Virus record (IMG/VR): IMGVR_UViG_3300028840_004062
Coordinates: 1 to 27,131 of that record
DNA: 27,131 nt
Source: a virus
Direction: 5' to 3' (one strand)
Under the pieces are notes generated by a model that did no database searches, had not been told where the DNA came from, and saw nothing but the letters and a program-made list of their open reading frames with translations. Both the position numbers and the translations under genes were made by a program. This document shows positions 21,204 through 27,131 of this stretch, piece by piece. Each line of letters starts with the position of its first letter. Position 1 is the first letter of the stretch.

Positions 21204-21722
21204 ATGAGCACACCGAAAACGGCGAAAGAACTTGGGTTCATTCCTGTGAGCCTCGCTGTGGATTATGGCAGGACTTTCCGCTTCGTGCCGGAAGGACAGG
21301 ACCACCTCGAGGGAGACCAGAGACTGGTCTACATCCTTCGGCCGCCTAAGAAGGCTGTCGTGGAGCAGGTTCAGAACACCGAAATTGATTTCCAGGTTTC
21401 GGACTTAACGGATAGGCATATCGGCCACATCCGGCAAGGAACGACGAGGAAACTTTTCGTGATGAACTGTCTCGTCGAATGGAAGAACCTGTATCGTCAA
21501 ACCGGTCGAACTCCGGAAGGGGAACCCACTTTCGAACTCGTTCCCTTTACCGATCCAGGTATCCCGGAATCACCCGGATTCAAAACGAAGCAAGAAAAGA
21601 ACTACGAGATGATCCCGGATGAGCATGTAACCGGCATCGTGCAAGCGATTCGGCAGAACAGTAAGATTCCGGAGGTAGTGGAGGGAAAGTCCGAGACTAC
21701 TGGCGATGGTGGTACGGAGTAA
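21204..21722 (+). CDS. Tail assembly chaperone, short form (G-like)
   Basis: This 172-residue acidic protein lies between the tube and tape-measure genes and ends in a Gly/Thr/Glu tail. It corresponds to lambda gpG: it helps wind the tape measure before tube polymerisation and is not in the virion. Fourteen codons before its stop is a GGGAAAG heptamer in the phase needed for -1 slippage, so most ribosomes make this form and a minority the longer GT-like form. AGAAAGGATGAG precedes the ATG. The sequence itself is not obviously related to gpG; the role is inferred from position and the frameshift site. Confidence 0.82.
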   Translation: MSTPKTAKELGFIPVSLAVDYGRTFRFVPEGQDHLEGDQRLVYILRPPKKAVVEQVQNTEIDFQVSDLTDRHIGHIRQGTTRKLFVMNCLVEWKNLYRQTGRTPEGEPTFELVPFTDPGIPESPGFKTKQEKNYEMIPDEHVTGIVQAIRQNSKIPEVVEGKSETTGDGGTE

Positions 21723-22141
21723 AATCGGAAGAAAAAGCCGGATGGGAGTGTGAAAGTTGCATAAAACGAGGACTCCAGAAGATTCGCAACTGCGACGGCC
21801 AAGACGAGAGCGGTCGTATAGTTGCACTGGTAAACGATGGACTCGGCGAGATCACGTTTACTCGGTGTCCCAAGCGAACACTTCCACCCGGTTTCGGTGG
21901 TTACCGAGATCCTGGAACCTTCTTGACGATGCACCTACTCGCCAAAGAATTCGGGATGCCGCCCTCCGTTGCCCTGCAAGAGGATGCCTTCCTACTCGAT
22001 ATGATCCTCATTGTTCAACGTTCTATGTCTTCAGCAGAGTGGGCAGCGACAGCCAAGATCGACAAGTCATCAAAGGTCGGAAAGAATGCCCCCAAGACTG
22101 TGAAGGGAGGCAATAAGTGGCGACGACGAAAGGCTCGGTAA
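21204..22141 (+). CDS. Tail assembly chaperone, frameshifted long form (GT-like)
   Basis: The long form is read as 21204-21689 joined by -1 slippage to 21689-22141, giving about 312 residues. The T-like part, in the -1 frame, is open from 21665 and begins VRDYWRWWYG right after the slip. It continues with WECESCIKRG, NCDGQ and FTRCPKR, whose cysteines suggest a small zinc knuckle, then a helical region around MPPSVALQEDAFLLDMILIV and a basic end KWRRRKAR. It lacks its own start near the 5' end, so frameshifting is the natural way to express it. In lambda, the T domain binds the tape measure and tube subunits. Its 3' end overlaps the tape-measure start by 25 bases. Confidence 0.83.
21683..21689 (+). 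promoter_or_regulatory. GGGAAAG slippery heptamer for programmed -1 frameshift
   Basis: G GGA AAG is in the X XXY YYZ phase relative to the G-like frame (GGA at 21684-21686, AAG at 21687-21689). It is the same heptamer used in the lambda G/T overlap. The -1 frame is open on both sides of it. No strong downstream stem-loop is evident. Confidence 0.88.
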
Positions 22142-25100
22142 TTGTTCGCTTCCTAGCGGACAGTAACATCGTCCAGGAATTGAAAAAGGTGGCGGCTGCC
22201 GGAGGTGCGGCTGTAAAGAAGTTGCGGGATAAACTAAATGGTCTGAACAATGGACTATCGGCTGGATTAAGTAAAGGCTTCAACCTTGCCAAGAAAGCCG
22301 CTCTCGCTTTTACAGCCGCCCTCACCGCCATTATCGTTCTTGGAGCGAGGTTCGAGAAACAGATATCGGAAGCGACAGCCGTTGCAGGTGGGGGAATGGA
22401 AGAACTTGCGGCAGCCGCTCGCGAGGCAGGTGCCACCACAGCCTATACGGCGACTCAGGGTGCGGAAGCCCTAACCAACTTAGCTCGAGCGGGACTCGGC
22501 GTCCAGGGATCTGTTGACGCTTTGAATCCTGTTCTTCATCTTGCAGGTGCGAATAACCTGGATCTCGCTTTCGCCGCTGAAACGGCAGCCGCCACACTAA
22601 AACAGTTTCAACTCAACACGAAAGACGCTACTCGTGTCGCTGATGATTTCACGGCAACCGCTGCGAACAGTAATACAGCCGTTGAAGATTTATCAGAAGC
22701 GATGAAATTAGCGGGTGGTGTCTCGAAAGGATTCGGGCTTTCAGTGGAAAAGACCCTTACCTTTATGGGAATGATGGGCGACTTGGGTTTTCGCGGCTCT
22801 ATCGCCGGAACTGCGATGGCGAATGCTCTTACGGAATTAGGGGATGTATCTGAGAAGGGAGCCAAGATACTCAAGAAATATGGCTTGGCTGTGGAAGATG
22901 TGAATCCACAAGTGCATCAACTCGATGAAGTCTTGATGACTCTTTCACAGACAAATATGGACGGCTTGGAAATCATGGAACTTTTCGGCAAGCGAGCCGG
23001 GAAGCCGTTTATTTCGTTAATCAATTCTACTCGCGAACAGATCAAGGAAGGTGGTATAGCGAATACTCGGTTCAAGCAACTCTTCAATACCATTTCCAAG
23101 AGCGGTGGTAAGGCTGCTTCTCAGTATGCCGCGATGATGAATAACGTGTCAGGACAAACTAAGATCGCTATTAGCAAGATGGAAGATCTCGGCTTATCAG
23201 TTTTTGATTTATTCAAAGAAGATTTAACTGATGCGTTGAAGGGTTTCAACGACTGGATTGGAGAAAATAAGAACGAGATCGTTGCTTGGGCAGGAACCTT
23301 TATTGCTTCGGTCCTGGATATGCTTTCTACAGTTGGCGATTTCCTCGTTGCGATCAGTCCAGTCCTGGAATTGATTTTCGTTGAAATTGCCAATATCGCT
23401 GAAGTCGTGTGGCTTGGAGTTCGGGTGGTAGTCAACGGCATTGAAGCCGCGATTAGCACACTGCTCAGGATGCTAGGAGATGCCCTGGATGGTTTCACTT
23501 GGTTATTGGATAAAATTCCCCTGGACATTACGAAAGAGTGGGCTAAGTCTCTGGATGGCGCGAGCGAAACCTTGGATACAATGGCGAATGAACTGGCCGG
23601 GGATGCCGCCGAAGGATTCGAGGATATCGCGGCAAGTGTGATGGAGGGATTTACTTGGGGCGAAAAATTATCGGGAGCAATGGTTTCTGTTACTGGTACT
23701 GTCAAGTCTCTAAGTGATCGAGCCGGTAAAGTATCAGATAACGTTCAGCAAGCCGCGAATAACGTCGGTAAGATGGAGGATAAAACCAAGTCCACTGAAA
23801 CCGCGATGGCAGGTGTAGCCGACGAAACGGAAATGGCCGCTAAAAGTGCTGAAAGTTTTAGTGAAAAGATGGCGAATATTCGTACCGAATTCCTGGACGC
23901 CAGTTCGTTCGAGAAGATGGGCGAGAGTCTTGCTAATAGTATATCAAAGGGTGTCGCTAGAATGAAGGTAGCGTTCGGTAGCGAACCAGGTGGAATTCTA
24001 GAGAAACTTGGAGATATGGCTGAAACATTGAACGCTGTTTTACCCGGACTCGGTTCTATCTTAGATACTCTGATTAATTTGAAAGATTTCCTCGCAGCCT
24101 TATTCAATGAATTGCCTCAAGCGATTATGGATACATTAAAAGGAATTCCAAAATTGATAGAAGAAAATCTTGCGAATTTCGTTTCATTCTTTATGATTGA
24201 ATTTCAGAAAATTTTTATGACTTTCGTTCCGATGCTAGTAGCTGCTCTTGGGAAAGCGATTGTAGATGTTCCGAAACAGATGTGGCGTGATGCAACCGCC
24301 GAATGGGATCGTACTTGGGAGAATGCAAAAGATATCGCCGGTAAAGTAAAAGATGGATTGCAAGCAGTAGGCGCGAAGATTGGGATTGGTTCGAAAAAGG
24401 AAGAGAAACCAGAATGGATGAAAGAACTCGAACGGATGGAAACAGCGACAGGACTATTGGCAGAAATGAAAGTTGGAAATATCGCTTTGGAAAATTTAAC
24501 TTCTAGTGTTTATAAAATCTCAAAAGGTGCAGAACAATTAGCGGATATCCTCGGTGTTCGCACTAATGAAGAATTCCTTATTTTTATTAGAAACGTAAAA
24601 ACGGCTAGAGAAAATATGCAGAAAGGGAGAGACCTGACTGAGGAACAGAAGAAGACCATGAATGATTTGATTAAGCTAACAGGTGAATGGAAGAATGCAC
24701 AGAATCTTATTCAAGAGAGCGTGGATGAATATCATAGAACAATGATGATTACAAAGGAAACTTTAGATGGGAGTAATGCCAGTGAGATAGAACGTAAAAA
24801 GTTAATCGATGACATAGTCGATGCACGTATGGGTTTAGTTACCCTAGAAAAGGATGAGTATAATAATGTCGAAAAAGTAAAAGATTCAATCGCTTCTTAT
24901 AATGCACTAATGGAAACAAGGACTGCTTTATTGGAGCATGATCGGGAAGTCTTATTACAACAAAGAGAAGCATGGAAAGAATTCGCAGATGTTTTCGCCA
25001 GTGCAATGACAACAGAAATAAAAGATCAATTAGAAGAAGATAAAAAAGCAATAGAAGCATTCTGGCAAGAGTGGGTTGATTTTTATGAGATTAATTTCGA

Positions 25101-26235
25101 AGAAAGTCGAATAGCATTAGAACAATGGCGAGATACTACTTTGTCGGCGATGGATAGCCTGATCGTGGCTGCCGGTTATCTTGCACAAGTGACGGCCGAC
25201 AACGAAGAAAGGGCGAAACGATTGGCCGAGGTCCTAGACCCTGTGGCTGCCCTAACCACAGACGATATCTCCGGCATACTTGCCGAGATCACTGATGTGG
25301 GAGATCTCGGAGGTATGACAGGTGTTGACTTGGATGCCTTCGCAGAAACGATCATCACCGCCTTCGAAGAGGGCGGTATTGATGAATCCACCTTTACACA
25401 GATTGCGAATGAAATCAATCGAGTCGGAGAGCTGATTGCTCAGCAAGGACAGGAAGCCCTAGAATTACAGAAGCAACTTGTCCTCGATCAACTAGCGAAG
25501 TTCGATGAAGGCTTATCATTCGATGAATTGTCAACCGATAAAATGACAACCGATATGATTCGGACTATGATCGAGCAAGGCGACCTGTCCGAAGCACAAG
25601 CGGCAATCAGCAGATTACACGAAGATGAACTTGCGAGACTTGAAGATGAACGAGATTGGCAGATTGAACAGTTGCAAGCCGCACGAGATGAGCAGATTGC
25701 CGAGTTACAGGTTGCCGCTAATGCGAAATTGTCAGACATCGCTCAAAGTCTGCAAGACACCTATAGTCTCATCGATGATCGATTTGAAACGAAATGGACT
25801 GAAAGATTATCTCGTTATCAAGATCAGATGTTAGAAGTTAATAGCGAAATGTCTAAATTACTTCAATCTATAAATAAGAATACTAGTTTATTAAGTGATC
25901 TGGCGGGATACCAAGTTGGCGGCAGTGTTCCTCATACTGGGATTGCTCGTGTCCATGCGAATGAAGTTATCCTTACCCCGGATCAATTTAGTAATCTGAC
26001 ACAAGCAGTCCGCGAAGGCAATCAGCGAGGTTCCACTGATCAGCAGACTATGCTTCTTTCCCAGATTGTCCAACTGCTAAGTCGGCAATCACAAGGTAGT
26101 ACTACGAGCACAGGCGTAACAGGAGGAAACGATTTCGTCAATCGCCTGTTCACTGCTTTTCTACAAGATGCAATTGAACGTGGAATCCTGGTAGGAGATA
26201 ACCTGCAAGTAGTCAATGTACAGGGAGTGCGATAA
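22117..26235 (+). CDS. Tail tape measure protein
   Basis: This 1372-residue protein sets tail length and is ejected with DNA. It begins with GTG at 22117, six bases after AAGGGAGG. Residues about 75-330 match the TP901-type tape-measure core (GARFEKQISEATAVAGG, AYTATQGAEALTNLARAG, MGMMGDLGFRGSIAGTAMAN). Hydrophobic stretches near 60-77, 390-450 and 700-720 could insert into the inner membrane. A coiled coil (LEDERDWQIEQLQAARDEQI) lies near 1170-1200, and close to the C-terminus is VGGSVPHTGIARVHANEVIL, a motif common at tape-measure ends. At about 0.15 nm per residue, the tail is near 200 nm. Codons from roughly 24110 to 25140 are conspicuously AT-rich compared with both sides. Confidence 0.93.
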   Translation: MATTKGSVIVRFLADSNIVQELKKVAAAGGAAVKKLRDKLNGLNNGLSAGLSKGFNLAKKAALAFTAALTAIIVLGARFEKQISEATAVAGGGMEELAAAAREAGATTAYTATQGAEALTNLARAGLGVQGSVDALNPVLHLAGANNLDLAFAAETAAATLKQFQLNTKDATRVADDFTATAANSNTAVEDLSEAMKLAGGVSKGFGLSVEKTLTFMGMMGDLGFRGSIAGTAMANALTELGDVSEKGAKILKKYGLAVEDVNPQVHQLDEVLMTLSQTNMDGLEIMELFGKRAGKPFISLINSTREQIKEGGIANTRFKQLFNTISKSGGKAASQYAAMMNNVSGQTKIAISKMEDLGLSVFDLFKEDLTDALKGFNDWIGENKNEIVAWAGTFIASVLDMLSTVGDFLVAISPVLELIFVEIANIAEVVWLGVRVVVNGIEAAISTLLRMLGDALDGFTWLLDKIPLDITKEWAKSLDGASETLDTMANELAGDAAEGFEDIAASVMEGFTWGEKLSGAMVSVTGTVKSLSDRAGKVSDNVQQAANNVGKMEDKTKSTETAMAGVADETEMAAKSAESFSEKMANIRTEFLDASSFEKMGESLANSISKGVARMKVAFGSEPGGILEKLGDMAETLNAVLPGLGSILDTLINLKDFLAALFNELPQAIMDTLKGIPKLIEENLANFVSFFMIEFQKIFMTFVPMLVAALGKAIVDVPKQMWRDATAEWDRTWENAKDIAGKVKDGLQAVGAKIGIGSKKEEKPEWMKELERMETATGLLAEMKVGNIALENLTSSVYKISKGAEQLADILGVRTNEEFLIFIRNVKTARENMQKGRDLTEEQKKTMNDLIKLTGEWKNAQNLIQESVDEYHRTMMITKETLDGSNASEIERKKLIDDIVDARMGLVTLEKDEYNNVEKVKDSIASYNALMETRTALLEHDREVLLQQREAWKEFADVFASAMTTEIKDQLEEDKKAIEAFWQEWVDFYEINFEESRIALEQWRDTTLSAMDSLIVAAGYLAQVTADNEERAKRLAEVLDPVAALTTDDISGILAEITDVGDLGGMTGVDLDAFAETIITAFEEGGIDESTFTQIANEINRVGELIAQQGQEALELQKQLVLDQLAKFDEGLSFDELSTDKMTTDMIRTMIEQGDLSEAQAAISRLHEDELARLEDERDWQIEQLQAARDEQIAELQVAANAKLSDIAQSLQDTYSLIDDRFETKWTERLSRYQDQMLEVNSEMSKLLQSINKNTSLLSDLAGYQVGGSVPHTGIARVHANEVILTPDQFSNLTQAVREGNQRGSTDQQTMLLSQIVQLLSRQSQGSTTSTGVTGGNDFVNRLFTAFLQDAIERGILVGDNLQVVNVQGVR

Positions 26236-27131
26236 TGCGAATCTATGCTCCACAGGTCAGCGCGAATATTTTACATAGCAACCTATTCAACTCATCACTG
26301 ATCGATGCTAACTCGCCGCTCTTCGACCCGGCTTATCCGTTATCTAATTTAGATAATCGTTCCCCGTCTGTTATTACCAGATTGACTGGGAATGGTTCTG
26401 TTTCTTCCCCTATTTACCTGGAACTCGATTTCAATGCTAAACAATACGTGGAAGCCGTTGCCGTTCTAGGCACGAATGTAAAGAGTTATGGTTCGGTTGC
26501 AGTGGTGGGAGATCCTGTCAACGATACCCCTATCGCTTGGCGGAAGCGGATGCTTACGATGCCGAACCTGCTCCAGAATGGCGGAGCCGAACGTGGAACG
26601 ATTTCTGATGGAACAGAAGTTGGCGGGGACTGCGATCTTTCCATGATAAATCTGTGGGACGATGTGCTCGGTAATGTGGGGTCAACGGCTGGAGTCGTGT
26701 ACCAGTTGCCGCTCGATTATCCGCTCCTGTTCGCACCTTATACGGGCGAAATTATTCCGAAGCCTGCTAGTTACAACGAGTATACGAATCGATTCTGTGG
26801 CAGATTCCGCAAGATAACCGGAGGAGTTACTCGGGCAGCCGCATTCCTGGAGACATCACATACACCTGCGTTTTCTGATACTGTAAATACAGAAAACATA
26901 TTCGTCGCTCGTGGTCGTTACCGTTTCCCGGGAACTCCTGGGACGCCACCGACAATCAACCTTCGGGCGACTTTTCAGAACTACACGAATCCAGTCGAAG
27001 TCTCCGTGAATGCTGTCACAGGAGACAACCTATGGCACGAGTTTGAATTGCGATTGAATCTGGGACAAGGACTAAGTAGTTTCGGGCGAGTAATTCTCGC
27101 CTTCTTCATTAGTGATGGAGATGAAGACTTG
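26235..27131 (+). CDS. Minor tail protein (3' partial)
   Basis: The frame is open for 299 codons to the right edge, with a one-base TAATG overlap with the tape-measure stop, so it is the next tail gene. The N-terminal 85 residues (FDPAYPLSNLDNRSPSVITR, IYLELDFNAKQYVEAVAVLG, TNVKSYGSVAVVG) resemble a discoidin-like beta-sandwich that phage tail proteins use for carbohydrate or protein binding. A second beta-rich domain follows (RGRYRFPGTP, LRATFQNYTNPVEVSVN). In gene order this is where distal-tail or tail-tip proteins lie, but the sequence does not identify which. Confidence 0.7.
   Translation, partial: MRIYAPQVSANILHSNLFNSSLIDANSPLFDPAYPLSNLDNRSPSVITRLTGNGSVSSPIYLELDFNAKQYVEAVAVLGTNVKSYGSVAVVGDPVNDTPIAWRKRMLTMPNLLQNGGAERGTISDGTEVGGDCDLSMINLWDDVLGNVGSTAGVVYQLPLDYPLLFAPYTGEIIPKPASYNEYTNRFCGRFRKITGGVTRAAAFLETSHTPAFSDTVNTENIFVARGRYRFPGTPGTPPTINLRATFQNYTNPVEVSVNAVTGDNLWHEFELRLNLGQGLSSFGRVILAFFISDGDEDL

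Noticed and set aside
21757-22116. Plus-strand frame of 119 codons before the tape measure
   Set aside because: It is in a different frame from the T-like extension, is extremely Arg/Cys-rich, and lacks a ribosome binding site; the -1 frame explains this stretch better.
23121-23705. 194-codon minus-strand open frame opposite the tape measure
   Set aside because: The Ser/Ile-rich product and complete overlap with a confident plus-strand gene mark it as a shadow.
1-27131. tRNA, rRNA, CRISPR array, integrase or insertion sequence
   Set aside because: No cloverleaf, spaced repeat array, recombinase or transposase motif was seen on either strand by reading; a tRNA scan could still find a degenerate one.

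Overview
The window is a continuous, fully plus-strand segment of a tailed double-stranded DNA bacteriophage (Caudoviricetes) genome or prophage. The morphogenesis genes read like a siphovirus: terminase pair, portal, scaffold, decoration protein, lambda gpE-type major capsid protein, connectors, HK97 gp10-like protein, major tail protein, a lambda-style G/GT frameshifting chaperone pair and a 1372-residue tape measure. There is no sheath gene between connector and tube. By the usual rule of about 0.15 nm per tape-measure residue, the tail would be roughly 200 nm long. The host cannot be named. Strong AGGAGG-type ribosome binding sites show a bacterial host, and the lysis block (one-helix coiled-coil protein, multi-helix Cys-rich protein, protein with a cleavable signal peptide) hints at a Gram-negative one. 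No integrase, repressor, tRNA, rRNA or CRISPR is visible.

Region 1, about 1-5830, is a nucleotide-metabolism, DNA-modification and accessory block. It holds the C-terminal part of a GT-B-like glycosyltransferase, a dCMP deaminase, a small two-CxxC protein, a protein of the alpha-glutamyl/putrescinyl-thymine pyrophosphorylase (amino acid:DNA transferase) type, an adenine/cytosine DNA methyltransferase, two paralogous tiny Cys-rich proteins flanking a Lar-like zinc-ribbon protein, a HAD-family hydrolase, a frameshifted small gene, an HNH homing endonuclease and a small zinc-ribbon protein. Most genes are coupled by 1-base or 4-base stop/start overlaps. Together they suggest that the phage chemically modifies its own DNA (dUMP supply, base hypermodification, possible glycosylation, methylation) and carries an anti-restriction function.

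Region 2, about 5831-6299, has no convincing gene. It contains a good intrinsic terminator (5869-5922), short direct repeats, and a striking nested inverted repeat (6029-6147). It separates the accessory block from the late genes and is the likely place for a terminator plus late promoter.

Region 3, about 6300-8954, is the lysis and cell-envelope block: a muramidase-like endolysin, a one-helix coiled-coil protein, a small Arg-rich protein, a 334-residue membrane protein with an 11-cysteine ectodomain and a possible internal start, and a secreted protein with a signal peptide.

Region 4, 8954-19823, covers packaging, head and connector genes. Region 5, 19847 to the window end, covers the tail: tube, G/GT with a GGGAAAG slippery site, tape measure, and a tail protein cut by the window edge. 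Hairpins directly after the major capsid and major tail genes probably lower read-through so that these abundant proteins are made in excess.
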